From Hofstenia miamia (taxonomy: Eukaryota > Xenacoelomorpha > Acoela), in NCBI GenBank assembly GCA_004352715.1, contig SCFE01000025.1:1830710-1894709 (forward strand): 64,000 nt of DNA. The letters run 5' to 3'. The position numbers and the translations under genes were made by a program. The notes beneath the pieces were generated by a model. The model did no database searches. It saw only the letters and a list, made by a program, of their open reading frames with translations, and was not told the origin of the DNA. Shown here piece by piece: positions 9,187 through 22,640 of the stretch (its first letter is position 1; each line of letters begins with the position of its first letter).

Positions 9187-9732
9187 AATTTTCTCACTCT
9201 GAAAAGCACACAGTTTGTCCACTATGTAGTGCCCACAAGCTCATTCGAAGTAGAATACAGTAGTAAAGACATGAATTTTAAAAACACAGTTTTCTTAATG
9301 CAAATAATAGAAAAACCAATGCAATCTGTTTCACATATGTATTACAATGTGTTCATGTATTTTACTAAAATTGTTCACACATTTAGTTTTCTTGTATTGA
9401 TGTTTCATAGTTCCAATAAAATAATTTTTAATAAATTTACTAATAAATTCTCCACCCCAGATAATTTTTTTGAATTTGTTCATTTTTGTTAATTATTTTC
9501 AGATGTGTCCCATCATTTACATTATTGATGTCCCATCATTTACATTTTCTATGCTTGTTATTAAAAGCATATAAGCATGATAGGGTTGATAATATCCTTT
9601 CCCAGCTACATTAAATTTGATTTTACCATTTGTCAAAATCAAGTTGCCTAAAACACAGCCAATTCACTGAACTTTTGCAATATCAAAAAAACAAAATTGA
9701 AAAGCTATTTTCTCCGATGTCCCATCATTTAC

Positions 9733-9870
9733 ACATGCTGCACTTAATAACTTTTAAGCCATAAATGAAAAGATAAGAAACTTTATATTACCTGAAAGCT
9801 GACAAAATTCTTTATTTGTGTGCATGGCATACAAGAAGCCATTGCACCTGTCCCATGGACAAGCCCATAT

Positions 9871-9905
<35 letters not shown>

Positions 9906-10532
9906 ATGAGAATTACATAAATATAAACATCCATATGGTATTTTCGGATAAATTCATACGTGGACTAGTCAGAAGCTTACATGCAATGAGGAATTGTGCT
10001 ACACTCAAGAATTCGTCTAGGGTTTACGAAAATCGCTCGTAATAACCGAATTCTTCGTATAGCAATGACAAAATTCATGCTATATGACAATTTTAAGACG
10101 GATGCTCTATACTGAATTGTTCAAAACTTAGATGAATAACATCCCTTCTAAGAAAACAGTATTAAAGTATTACTTTAAACGTTTAATGAACTACAAAACG
10201 CACGTAAATGTTTAAAGTGATTAAAGTATTGAATAGATTTGTTAATCAAGATTGGAGATCAACCTTGAAGATATACTTGGTCATCGGATATTAATCTGCT
10301 GAGAAAGTGTTTATCCCGAATAGGCACATAAACTACATTTGAAGAAGAACCGGCCCCCGATGCCATCTAATTACCACTGATATATTTGACAGAATTGTGC
10401 AGTTAATATTGGTTAAAGTGAAATGCACATTTTTATTACATCAGATTAAATCACAAATATGACAAGCTCATCAAATCGTTCTTAGAGACTTGTTTAGTTT
10501 AATCTTTATTTCAAAATAACAGTTATACATCG
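9733..10532. other. Non-coding with a (TA)n tract
   Basis: A (TA)n microsatellite lies at about 9878-9904. Open frames here are translations of the microsatellite or chance. Nothing else is supported. Confidence 0.5.
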
Positions 10533-10540
10533 ATTGGCAT

Positions 10541-10868
10541 CAGACTTATCAACGAGCCTAGTTTCTAACGAGCCAAACCGAGCCGAGCTTGAACCCAGTA
10601 TTTGATATACAACGAGCCCAAAACGAGCCTATTTTAAGCAAAGCAAGTTTATAGTTCTGCTTGTTAATTTGATTACGGACATTTTTCTTATTTTTTGCAA
10701 TAATAGGAAGAGCTACGTAAAAAATTCTTTGCGCACAATATTTTTAAAAAAATACCGAGCTAAAACGAGCCTCATTTAAACATTTTATGTTGCGAGCAGA
10801 GCCGAGCCGAACTTGCATAAAATTTAAACGAGCCGAGCCGAACCAAGCTAGGCTCGTTGACAAGTCTG
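10541..10868. mobile_element. hAT-type MITE, copy 1 (CAGACTT family)
   Basis: The terminal inverted repeats are CAGACTTATCAACGAGCC (10541-10558) and GGCTCGTTGACAAGTCTG (10851-10868), 17 of 18 matching. They are flanked by 8-bp target duplications ATTGGCAT (10533-10540) and ATTGTCAT (10869-10876), one mismatch. The interior holds about ten CGAGCC/CCGAGCC units, typical of subterminal transposase-binding repeats. It is non-coding, 328 bp. Eight-base duplications and CAG-starting termini place it with hAT. Confidence 0.9.
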
Positions 10869-10876
10869 ATTGTCAT

Positions 10877-12111
10877 GCCAGTTGACCGGTTTTCACTTGG
10901 CTTGCTAATGAGAACTGCAAGTAGACCTTAAGCCTACGGTTATTATCTCAGTGCAGTACTCCTAAGATAATTGTGGTGGGGGATTGTGATAAAACATTTG
11001 CTGCAAACCACGACTGATTAATCCCGGTTTTTCTTGCATAAAGTGCCTTTGCTTCTAATGCACTCTCTCTCTCTCTCTCTCTCTTGATGACAGCTATTAC
11101 TTAGGAAAGTGTAGCTAAAAATTATCAAGAACGCATGACAACCATATGTCACTTTCCTTAAGGGTGAAGGGGAAAGATGTGTAGTTTACGTGCTAAAAAG
11201 TGAGATCATTAAGATTTCAGTCAATACATACACATAATACCAAAATTATTGATATCATTTTGAAAGTCCCTTTCATTTTAAAATGCGAGGACAGAATTGC
11301 ACACTCACTGCCCAATAAATGCAAGTTTTTTATTTTTAGCGGCATTTTCCGAGTCAGAATTTTCTTTATTGTCCAAATTTCGATGGCAAAGTTTGGTAAC
11401 AACAAAATTATTAAATTTATTCATATTATTTTTTGTAATAATTTGAATTAGAGTTATATATATTGTATTGGTGTTCGAATTTATTTTTTCAATTTTATTA
11501 CATGTATATAGACGGCTAATTGGCCGAATTTTTAGCGCTACTGCCAAATATCGGCCTAAGTTTTAAGTTTAATGGACGCTAACCTGTATTGCCAATAAAC
11601 TAAACCTACCAGCCGGCTAAAGATTTCTTGATGCAGATAATATTTTGATGTATAGTCCTGCACAATGCATATAAAATTGTTCTAAATTGAATATGTTGTA
11701 ATATAGATAGTACTGCCCTTTCAGTTCTGGCAATCGAAATCATTCCAGTTTCCACATCCCGGTCAAATTGCCCACAAAGTATTCGTAATGCCAGCCTTAA
11801 AATTCTGGAAATATAGACCTGTTGACCGGCCGGTTACAGCCGGTTGAGAAAAAGTTTAGCCGGGTCAGTCGGGTCAGCAAAAATCCGGTTCCAGCTCTGT
11901 GTGTGATACAGCAGAAAAATATCGAACGTGTTACCACCAATTATGAAGAATATGCATCTGCTGTTCACGTTTAATCTACTAACAGTTTTTTGTCATATCA
12001 GGTCAAACATTAACATCGCGCAGCGGATCAGAAATTTTTTTGCAATGCACATCAGGCAATGTTGTCAGCAATTTTTCATAACGGTTCTGGTTGCTTTTTC
12101 ATATTATAATG
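10877..12111. other. Non-coding, with (CT)n and a CCGG-rich patch
   Basis: A (CT)n microsatellite lies at 11063-11084. At about 11825-11905 there is a GACCGGCCGGTTACAGCCGG...GCCGGGTCAGTCGGGTCAGC...CCGGTTCCAGCTCTG patch resembling one end of a hAT MITE (reverse complement CAGAGCTGGAACCGG). No partner end was found. Overlapping frames at 11200-11547 have no recognisable motif. Confidence 0.4.
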
Positions 12112-12119
12112 CTCTCAAT

Positions 12120-13830
12120 CAGAGAAAGATTTGGATCGGATCTCGGATCGGATCAGATACCGATCGGATCTACATTTTGAGAAAATTTCGGATCTGTTTC
12201 AGATACAAATTTTTTTTTAAATTTTGTATATTGTACATTTTACACATTACGCTCATCTTGCATTGAATACCACTTTAAGCGTGTTAATAACCTCAATCTA
12301 AGTAAAATTTTGTAATGGAATTTCATTGTTCATACAACAGGTTCTGTGTTATTCTTTCCAATAACAGCTTATAAAATTGGTGACGAATATTTCAAATCTG
12401 AAAATGCGATTTATGTTAACCATCACATAGAGATAAAATTGCAAAAACATTTGTTTGTATAAACTTGCAAATGGAAAAACTGAAGAAACCCAGAAAAACA
12501 AGTGGAATACCTTAGTTGCTGCAAACATCGCCGAATTTAATGATACTAATACAATTATAAAATTCTCATGTAATTTGCACTATAAGCCACTTGCAATGCC
12601 AAGATCAGCTTAGTTTTCAGAAGGTTTATGATTATTAGAATCACTAATACAAAAATTTTTATAAAGCAACACTTTTCGTATAGCAATAATAGAGTATTAG
12701 TTTATTTAATGTTGATTTTATATAATTTAAAATTTGTAATCCAAACTACTATCTAAAATCAATGAAAAGTAAAATTCAAAATTTATATTTGAATATCAAA
12801 TTTAGTTTGAAAAAATAAATTTTTCTATCACGGATTTTAAAACACTCTACTAGAATTTTTTGAGTGTCTTGCAATATAAATTTTGGGTTTGTGCATTAAA
12901 TTGCCATTGTTATCATCGCCTTAGCTGCAATTTTGAACTAAGTTTTATCTTGTTGTTTGAAACAATTTCAATTCTCAATGCACAGTAACATTGCAAAATC
13001 GTGATTTTTTGGATTTGGACATAATAAAATTTATAGGGCGGTAATACCATAAGAAACTCAACTATTTAAACTCTATAAATATATTATGATTATAGTTGAT
13101 GACAATTTTTGAAATTAGATTACTACAAAGCTTACAAATAACCAAAGAAATGCATTTGTTGGAGTTTTAGTAGCGCATTTATCAATTTCCACTTATAATC
13201 AAAGTCACGCCAATCAAAAATGAATTTGCTTTTTGTGGGTGGACAACTGCAGATAAAAGAACAAATCTATTTCAAACAAAATAAACATTAGCCGAAAATG
13301 GATGTCCATGGCCAAAATCCAGGCATTTTGGGCCCATTTTATGATCGTTGACAAAAACATTTCTTGAATTTTTTTTGCTTGACCAAAATTGACTATTAGA
13401 TTGTAGTACTAAAAGAGCATTTGATACTATTGTAATAATTCAAAACTTAACATTGATTTTTCAACACATTGCTCTTAAGTTTTATAGGATTCACTACATT
13501 TGAGTTGATTTGCATGATCTGCTGCGTAAGTCGTCCCATTTTTCCATTACCTCAGTCCAAGCCCGAACTTATTTTCCTCGATATATTGTATATGTCTATT
13601 TTTGATCTCAACACAGCGTTGAAGCACTTAAAATTTTCTTTTCGCATTTGAAAAAAAACATAAAAATATTTCAAGTCCATGTATATTTATTGTTATAGTA
13701 CTTATTTATAATCGAATTCATTTCGGATCGAAAACTAATTTTTTTTGAAAATTCGGATCGGATCCGGATCATGAAGCTTCGGATCATGATCGGATCGGAT
13801 TCTAAAATGTTGGATCCGATTCCACCTCTG
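12120..13830. mobile_element. Non-autonomous hAT-like element with GGATCGGATC ends
   Basis: The left end CAGAGAAAGATTTGGATCGGATC carries further GGATCGGATC units to about 12165. The right end, read inwards on minus, is CAGAGGTGGAATCGGATCC with GATCGGATCGG units at 13735-13800. Flanks CTCTCAAT (12112-12119) and CTCTAATG (13831-13838) may be a decayed 8-bp duplication. Nothing inside translates to a recognisable transposase. About 1.7 kb. Confidence 0.5.
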
Positions 13831-13838
13831 CTCTAATG

Positions 13839-14461
13839 TCATAAGCGCTGGCAATGACTATTTTATTAGAGATATTGATTTGGACTTACTAGCATAATAC
13901 TCAAAATACCACAAAGATTGCTCAAGTTCATGTAGATACACATAACTTTTGGGTTTTCAACCCTCAGTAGCAAAAGCTATTACAATCACTGATCATCTAT
14001 AAAATGAATATTATTTGCATAGGATTAGCATAGCAAAAATCAAAATATGTCATCTTCACTGTGAAGTATTCGAAGTCTTGCTTAGTTTGGTTTACCCACT
14101 AGTGTTTTGTGGCTTTGGTAGGGGTTGCGATTTAGTATCGACTGCTAACGGCCGTATAATTAACTTTTGGTTTGACTTGAAATCTGAATTAGCAGGGTTT
14201 AATTTGTTTTAATCAAGGTTGGACCAAGTCCAGATAAATAATGGAAAATGTGGTGAATATTATGTACAATAAAAATTTTATTACTGGGAACGGTTTCAAT
14301 ATTTGCTCTCCTTGTCAGCGGCGGCTCTTCACATCACGTCTGTGGCCGAATAAATATTTATACAAAAAGTAACTCTTAGTTCAAAAAATTTCTACTTTTA
14401 AGAATTCTTAGCCTCATAGAAATACATTTATTGAATATTAAGTGTTATATAGACACAGATT

Positions 14462-14493
<32 letters not shown>

Positions 14494-16525
14494 AATATAC
14501 ATATATATATATACATATAGTTACTATGTTGTAATCTTAACAGCATATGTTCTTCAAACATTTTCTAGATACATAAAAAATAATTAGTGATAATTTATTT
14601 TGTTGCATTATGCAATGCCATTTTTTTAATCTGGTCATCACTTCGTTCTATATAGACGACAGAGAATCAAAGGATTCAGAACATAGCATTCAAGGAATCT
14701 AGAAATGCTACGTGGTCCTAAAGACATTCTAACAGAATAATATTGCCCTTGCAAAAAATTTAGGATAACCAATTCTACTGGTTTTGAAATACACACATTT
14801 TTTCAACATTTGTCATCCTTTTCAGGGCTCAAAATTTTTTCTGCTCCAATCTAATTTGATTTCATTCAATATAATTGCGCACAAATTTTTTTATTCTTAA
14901 ATATTGCTCTAAGTTAATGCTGAGCTTCATTAATTAAATTTTATGATGGCGTCTTGATATGTCGTTTTGAAAGTTTTAGTCAATTTTAATCAATTTTGTT
15001 TGCTTGTAGATTTGGGCATTGTTAACATCAGGCATGCCCTATGCTTGATTAAATCATGCTAAATTTGATATTATCAAAACTAATTCACACAATTCTTATA
15101 AATTTACTTGCCCTAAGTGAATTCGCATTGCAATTATGTTGAATTTTCTCAATAGATGGTGTAAACATAACAATTATTTAAAATTCGTTAATAGTATTTT
15201 GATTAATACTCTAAATTATAAATATAGAAAGAGATGCATAGTAGAGACTCGATCTGATAAAAAATGGTGAAAATATGAAGTCTATATGCAATTTTAAAAT
15301 AGACTTTATTAATAATAAAGCCAAGCTTAAATAGCTAAGACGGAAAAATTTAAGCGGCATTGTTACCATAAATCTAATGATTTAGTGTAAGCTGGAATGT
15401 TGAACCATGGAAGAGAATCTGCCATTGATGAAGTGAAAAACCAGATTAAAACACAAATATAAATCAATTTCTAACATCCTGTTCTGCCCCAAAATGTTCC
15501 TCCCATTGAAAAATTTAATGAGAGGAAAAAACTTTTTACTATTTCGAATTGTAGTAAAAAATGTTAGATGGTTTTTTGCCTATATCATTTGGGAACTCTA
15601 ATTAGGTTAGAATACTTCGCATGCTACAAACAACCTGTCAACAGTATGGTTATAATTTGTTTTAAGCGTTCTATTTTTAATTAGATGTAAATGATTGTAT
15701 GATAAAATCATATTTTGCTTGTATTGAACTTTTACATCATCATGTCTAAAAATAGAAATAAGAGCCATACTTTTGCAAATTCAAAATCCTGTGATAGCAA
15801 GTGCTTTGCGAAAAATGTCGAGGATAGATTTTCTAATACTGATGCTTCATATTTTAAAGAAAGTACTACAGAAAGAATAACTAAAATTCATTAAAATCAT
15901 GAAAGGATGTATTTATTCTGGTTACTTAACTATTAATATTCTTATTTTAAGAATGTGCGTCAACATTTTCCTAAGATTACTTTGTACAGCTGTTTGTATA
16001 ACGTTGATAAAACTCATTTTCAATTTAATATAATTGAAACTTTACAATGACGTCACATAAAGATCTTTTGTATTTTTTTGAAAATATTTGGTTTTCAAGG
16101 TTTTCCTTAAATAATTTTAAAGACCCGGTGTCCTTCCAGTCATAAGTGATTCAAGCAAATTCTCAAATTTTGGTGCAAATATTTAACTATGTATTTCACT
16201 AATTCCTAAAACCAATTTTTTGAATTAAAATTTGTTATCGCTCAAAAATAAAGCATCAATAGACTTTCAGAGATTGATTTTTAGAAAAAAAATAGGTACA
16301 GTAAAAGTAAAGAATTTTTTTCTGATTAGGCTTATAGATAAGTCAGAACTCTTTTCCTATGTTAAATTTGTGAAACTAAAAAGCTCAAGAAAACAAGTAA
16401 ATTATTAATCAAATAGTTAGCAAATTATTTAAAATATTAATTTTTAGAGTAACAAATATTAAAGCAGACCCATCAAATGTGAGAGAACATCTATTTTTAA
16501 TCAAACCGTTCGCTTTAGAATAGGA
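13839..16525. other. Long AT-rich non-coding stretch
   Basis: Contains (TA)n at about 14461-14518. No transposase, RT or exon-like translation was recognised on either strand. Confidence 0.5.
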
Positions 16526-16532
16526 CAGGATT

Positions 16533-17035
16533 ACCCTTGACATTAAACGGTCCATGCATGTTTAAAAGGAAAAATCGTTTAGAAAAATTTTCTCCAAGCC
16601 CATTATCATATTTGGAAATCCTGAGGCATGGAAAATGATATTGGTGAATGTGCTTGATTATAATGTCGAAAATTTCATGTGTTTAGAGTACTTGAACTAA
16701 TTTTCTTTGAAAATTCCTATTTTAGAAGAAATTTCAATTCTTTTTATGCCTACCGTTTAGTTAAATATGAGGTTTAAAGACCATGGAATCAACAACGAAC
16801 TTTAAGTGTTTTTCTATACATACCGGCAATGGCGGCGGAACGAATTTTTTAGGGGGAGGGAGCGCAGAGCACTTATTGCACAACATACTAACTAACTAAG
16901 ATGACTTATATAGCTTAATGTTTTTGTAGAATGATAAATGTAGGGGGTAGCTGCCCACATTGCCCCTTTTCCGTAGCTACTGCAAATCGGTAGAGGTAGA
17001 GAGACCTGCCAAGCCCAATGAGGCGTGGATGCATA
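16533..17035 (+). repeat. Diverged relative of the TTAA-type MITE (copy B)
   Basis: Blocks shared with the reverse complement of 48198-48745: TGTTTAAAAGGAAAAATCG then AATTTTCTCCAAGCCCAT, a following GAGGCATGG, and near the far side CCAAGCCCAATGAGGCGT (versus CCAAACCCATTGAGGCGT at 48 kb). The left edge (TTACCCTTGACATTAAACGG) is a decayed version of TTAACCTTAA. The central portion, including a G-rich GGGGGAGGGAGCGC patch, differs. Confidence 0.4.
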
Positions 17036-17641
17036 AAGTCAGAGTTATTATAGTCTCATTTTGAGATAACTTGTTGTACATGGTGCCACTATAAGCATAT
17101 ATTTAATAGGTGGAAAGCATAATCATGGATGTCTTAAAACATTTAATAGATTAAATTTTGAAATAATCAAATATAATTTATATATAATTAGGGGATTTTC
17201 CCGTCTAGTCTAATAACGCTTTTTATGTTTATTATTTTTCAATTTTGATTAAGTCTTTGGGATGAAGTGCATTTTGGCTGCGATTTTGAATCTTATATTT
17301 GTTACCCTTATTAAGAGAAGCGTTCCAAATCGGTCCAAGCGTTAGCAATTTTGTGAACTAGAACGTTTAAATTAACTTGCTAGAATGAAATAATGCGTAA
17401 ATCAAGTTTGGCTTGGTCAACAATATACGTAATTCGTATGTATCGGTTGTAACTTATTGCATTCAGGAGTTAACGAGCCGGCTAATTATCGTCTAGCTAA
17501 AGGCATTAGCTCATCCAAAAGTCCGTTTTTTACAAACCATTATTAACGCTATTTTAGGTACCTAGCCTTTTAAACCTTTTTAATAATATATAATCTTTGT
17601 ATTACTGCAAAAATATGCATTGAGCTGAAACTACTTAGAGG

Positions 17642-17691
17642 CATAGATGGAACCGGCTACCGACCAGGCGGGACCGGAAATTGCAGCTCTG
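17642..17691. repeat. Short hAT-like end-to-end remnant
   Basis: CATAGATGGAACCGGC at the left and CCGGAAATTGCAGCTCTG at the right (reverse complement CAGAGCTGCAATTTCCGG) form imperfect inverted ends only 50 bp apart. The left end resembles the reversed end at 11905. No target duplication was verified. Confidence 0.3.
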
Positions 17692-17699
17692 CAGGTGCA

Positions 17700-20600
17700 G
17701 GCCATTTGAGAGATTCTAAGAAATTCCGGTAATTCTAAAAATTAAAAAAATGTCTCTTATGAAATTCTAAGTTTTGAGAACATTATATTTTTCAGTAGGC
17801 TACACTATGCAATTAGAATATTAAATTCATTTCTCTATAATTTCTCAATATTTTTGCTAAAAATTGAATTGACATTCTTTTGATTGCGTATTTTGCTTAA
17901 AATTTTTTATAGAGCTAACGAATATTTTTCACAGATGTTGCGTTTATAAAAAGGGGAATATATTCTGGAGTACTTACTCTTAAAAAATGTAAGAAACTTC
18001 ATAGAAATATAGACATTTAACAGCTTGCATTTTTTTAATATTTGCATAACACTCAAAACAAACTTAAAATATTTTTGGCTACAAACAAATTTAAACGCAA
18101 ATTTACTACATTTAGTTTTATGTATTTTAGCTATCATTCAAATAGAGGCTAACCAATTAAAGGTATTGTTTTGAAAGATTCGTGAAAGCAGCTACTAATG
18201 TTGAATTACTATCTAAAAAAGAAACACTGCATTATCCAAGTCACAGCAATTTCTTAAATTAACTATAAATTGGCTAAAGGACATTAAAGACTCCAGTGAA
18301 AAGGGGATCTTTTCGCGGAATTAATCTTTCACAATATAGATCTAGAACAAATCGTTCATCCACTTCTGACAGATTCCCTATCAAGTCGGTTTTGTGAAAA
18401 ATTGATCACTTGCACAATACTACTTTTTGATGTACACGATACAGAAAAAAAGAGTTGAGTGCAAAATATTATTTTAAATTGTCCAATTTAATCATACAAT
18501 TTAGCGAGTTTTGCAAAAATCCAGCGATTGTACCAAATGCAATCAAGTTTCCTCAGCGGCAGCTTTGTGATATTGTCTTCGTCTGAGGCTGGGAGAGGTT
18601 TTCAAGAATGAATATAATTATGAATCCCTTTGGGGCTTCAATGCACACATCAACTTTGGTTCTGCTAGTATTTATTTGTTTAAATGGAGTGCCTCCTCAT
18701 TTCTGGAAAGCACATTGTGCAATAACAAAATTGCATTAGAACTCAAACAAAGCAAAAGATTTGGCCGCTTTACAAAATATATTTTTTCAATAAAAATCGT
18801 TTTCCTTACATTTTTTAATTTGTATCATAAAAAATGGCTTGAAATTTTTTACTTAGTGAGTTAGCAAACTTTATCCAGACTTAAGGTAAAAACAGAATTT
18901 CTGTAATTTTATTCAATATTCAAAAATTGAAATTAGTATATTTTTGCGTTTTAACTTAGATTAAATATAGAATATTATGAAAAAGCTTTTATTCCTATTA
19001 CTTAGTTGATTAACACTTATGCTGGATTTCAAAAATTGGATTTCTCCAAATTTTTCCCAAAATTGAAAAAATTAACTTAATATATATAGTGTATATCATA
19101 TATAAGTAATATTGTTATCACATTGAGATCCCTATAAAATAGCAATCCTGCACTGATATATATATATATATAATAAATTATAATGGCGCTTCGCCTTTTT
19201 CATGCTTTTCTTACTGCACAAAAACAGAATATTGATAACACTTAGAAATTGATCAATTTTAATAGAACAATAGTATTAGGTATTCTTTGACTAACAAAAA
19301 CGTGAATTTTGCCTCAAAAAACTTGAAAGTAAGCAAAGTTTCAATCTACTGATTTAACCATCCGACAGGTTGAAATTTTTTATTTAATTAAATTCCCAAA
19401 ACCAAAAAAAGTATATAGATTGATATTGTAATGTCTTTAATGAATGCACATGTTTTCTGGTCAATGAGTTCCTCTAAATCTCGTACAAAAATGAAAAAGC
19501 ACTAGGGAAATAACTAAACCTTCAATTTATTTTGGAGTTTACAAGAACTGTTGTTTTAATTTTGTTAAATACACATTTGTTATTAGCTAAGTAGTGGATT
19601 TTTGCTTTATTTTAGTGCTTGAAAGTATTAATACAGCTTTGTACTTATAGATTTTTTAAATAAAGTGATGTTTTATACTGATAAACTGACAAACCTGTAA
19701 AAAGTATTTTTGCATAATGAAAACGAAGTTTTTTTACCAAAATGGGCCACAATATTTTTTATTGACAAACGCCAATATAAATTTTGTGTAAATTGCCAAA
19801 GCGCTAAAAAACAGTGGCTATGAGTTATAATTGCATTAATGATATTTCAGAAATTGATTCGAATCTCCATTAATATAATTTTATAACAGGATTTTGTGTC
19901 ATATCATGATATAATTTGAAAAAAGTGTTCGCACATTTTTGATGGCTGAAATAACATATTCTTGAAAATATCTGAAAATTTGGAAAATCATTATTCCTGT
20001 TACTTGTCTGATCCAGGAGAGAAGAGATGTAATAAATTAGAATAAATGAGAATGTCTTTCAGGAAAATCTGTTACTATTGTGCAAATAACAAGAAATAAT
20101 CAAAAACAATTTCCACAATTCAATTTTAAATTCATGAATGTCAAGTGATAATCAGGAAACTTAATAGTTTATGGATTACTGATTTATAATTAAAAAAACT
20201 AAGCTATATTACAGTAAGGCAGGAATTATTCTTAGCAACATTGCATTACTGAGACTAAATGCTACTCACAATTTAGCGCAGAGACTAAATGTAACCGAGT
20301 CAAAGGCATATTGGTCACAAAGTTGCCAGATCAGCAGGTCTGATATTCAAACAGGATCAACATGATCACAAATTGGCCAAGATATAAAGCAAAAATTTAT
20401 TAGTCTTTGATTCTATGCTTTTTTCAAGTGTTTTAGACTATATTTATTATTTGTTCCACTGTTGTTTGTTCCGTTGGAACTGTTTTGCATTAGGCCTACC
20501 CTAGTCAATGAACCATACAATATTTGGCAAGATCTTGAATGACTTTCAGAAATTCCTAAAAATTTGCTAAGAATTTGTCAAATATTTATCAAGTACTGTA

Positions 20601-22510
20601 AGATCTTGGCAAAATGTTGATAAAAAATATTAGGTTTTACAAGAATGTAGAAATATCCTTCTATTAGAAAATTAAAGTTCCAATACATTAACCTTAATTA
20701 TGAAATTCGATTGAATTTAGTCAATTGAAATCAAAACGGATTTGTCATACATGTAAATATTTCTACTAATTAGTGATTGCTATTACGAATACACAAAGTA
20801 ATATAGGTTCGCTTAATGTTTTTAAAGTTTGTATTATAATTAATGTTATTTAATGAAAGTTTGCAACAATTGAATAGGATTAATAAGTTACAGTGCAATT
20901 AACTTGTTATTCATATTCTAAAGAAATTTTGTAGACCAACAATGTTTTAATTAAATAGTAAAATCTTGTAAAACTTGTTAAGATATTGGCAAAAAACATT
21001 ATTAAAATCAGTGTGTTGTAATTTAATCAGTTGAAATGGTTTGAAACAATTAATTGGGCAGTTTCATATATGAGTTTTTCTGGCTAGGTATATGCTCTTA
21101 TTGCAACTCAAGGTAACAAAAACTATTGTGATATGAACTGAAAATATTTGTTCGTAGTAATATTTGAATTTTTAGCAAGTTAGTGACCAACTACAGAAAA
21201 ACCTGCTTACATTAGACTCTATTACTTAGATATTCTGTGAAGTTAGTGATTTGAGACATAAAATTTTTTATCATTACAAAAAAACTAGAGCAATATATTA
21301 TACCATGCAGATATATACTTCAGCATTGTTTTATATGGCTCTTTTATATTCTTAACATCACGCGGTATTCAATGAACGTAAATATTTTACAAAATTAACA
21401 TTGAATAATTACTGTTAAAAATGACATTGAGATAATTAAGCAATTTGCACCCTTTTTAATGCAGCTTTTTAGACTGAAGGATGGCGATCAGAAAATCTTG
21501 ACACAACTTGAAAGCAATCCTTGTGAATTTTAATGATTACCAGAATATTGCTTTTAAAAAATTTTTCTCATGGAAAGTTGTTTTCCTCACAGTTTTATGG
21601 GTTGCTCCAAGTTATATTGAGATATGATTTATTCAATAAGTAAGTATTGCTTCGATTTATTAACTGTATATAACAGTTTGGAAGATTGGATAATTCAATT
21701 TTGCTAAGCTAAGTATTCTTATACATATTAGGCGATTGCTATTTAGAGCTGCTCTTGATACCTATAATTTTAAATATTATTTAGCTATGTGACATATCTT
21801 AGAGATCTATTGTTCTGTGACTAACTATGGACAAATTTTACATATCAGATAGTGCACAGTTAAATGATTTATCTTATATGCCAAAACAATAAAAAAGTTA
21901 TAACCACAAGCTGTATAACTAAATTTGAAGTGTAAAAATAATCTACTACATTAAAAGTATAATTCGTAAATGAATATCGGTGGTGATAAGTACAACAAAG
22001 GAATTTTAGATTGCGCTCCTGCAGGATTAGTATGAATTGGAATCTAGAAATAATAGAGTCAACTAAATTAACTAAAATTTCTGAATGTGATATGAGAGAG
22101 AAGGGGTGTAACATCAACCTTAAAGAATGGGAAGATCAGTGAGTACTAACTAATAAGGAAAATGATGTGTGCAAAATAAACTAAAAAATTCTACATAATT
22201 TTGTATCAATGATGTTGGACATTTCTGATTCTTGGATTGTTAATTCGACCTTTTTCATAGTCCAAGAACATTATCTCATAAAATAGTCGTATTCACTAAG
22301 CAAATCCGCAACATTTTCATTAAAAGCCTGCAAAAATCAACTCTGTGATACAAATTATGAAAATTTTTACAAAGTTCTCCCGCAAAACCAATTTTCAATA
22401 GTGGCCATATTTTCTTACTGTTTTTTAAGTTTTACGAATATAAAAGTTTTTTTGGCATATACGTTAGAGAAAGGCCTAATTTTGATTTGAGAATCTGAAT
22501 TAAATTTGGG
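17700..22510. other. Long AT-rich non-coding stretch
   Basis: Only low-complexity sequence, short (TA)n (about 19157-19173) and chance frames. The longest open frames (17907-18137, 21869-22117, both minus) have no recognisable motif and no codon character. Confidence 0.5.
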
Positions 22511-22524
22511 CCATTTTAGCTGGG

Positions 22525-22640
22525 CCTGTGTTGGTCCAGTATCCGATTAAATCAGCAATTTCACAACCGGATCCGGATATCCGGTATCTGCTAAAATTTT
22601 AATGCTTACCGGATTTTACCGGATAAAATATTCTGAGATA
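22525..22640. repeat. CCGGAT-rich subterminal-like repeat patch
   Basis: GTTGGTCCAGTATCCG, then CCGGATCCGGATATCCGG and ACCGGATTTTACCGGATA. The clustered CCGGAT units in both orientations resemble one end of a hAT-type non-autonomous element; the partner end was not found. Confidence 0.35.

Larger units (their letters stand above)
8008..9543 (+). mobile_element. Unclassified DNA element with doubled GTAAATGATGGGACAC inverted repeats
   Basis: GTAAATGATGGGACAC at 8025-8040 is the perfect reverse complement of GTGTCCCATCATTTAC at 9505-9520. Each is doubled: GTAAATGATGGGG at 8008-8020 on the left and GTCCCATCATTTAC at 9530-9543 on the right. Two further copies lie outside (7857-7870 and 9719-9732, both in the right-end orientation). 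Inside are remnants of two coding segments of an uncharacterised family. The flanking sequences show no convincing target-site duplication. The inverted-repeat-plus-ORF layout is that of a DNA transposon; the superfamily is not recognised. Confidence 0.55.
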
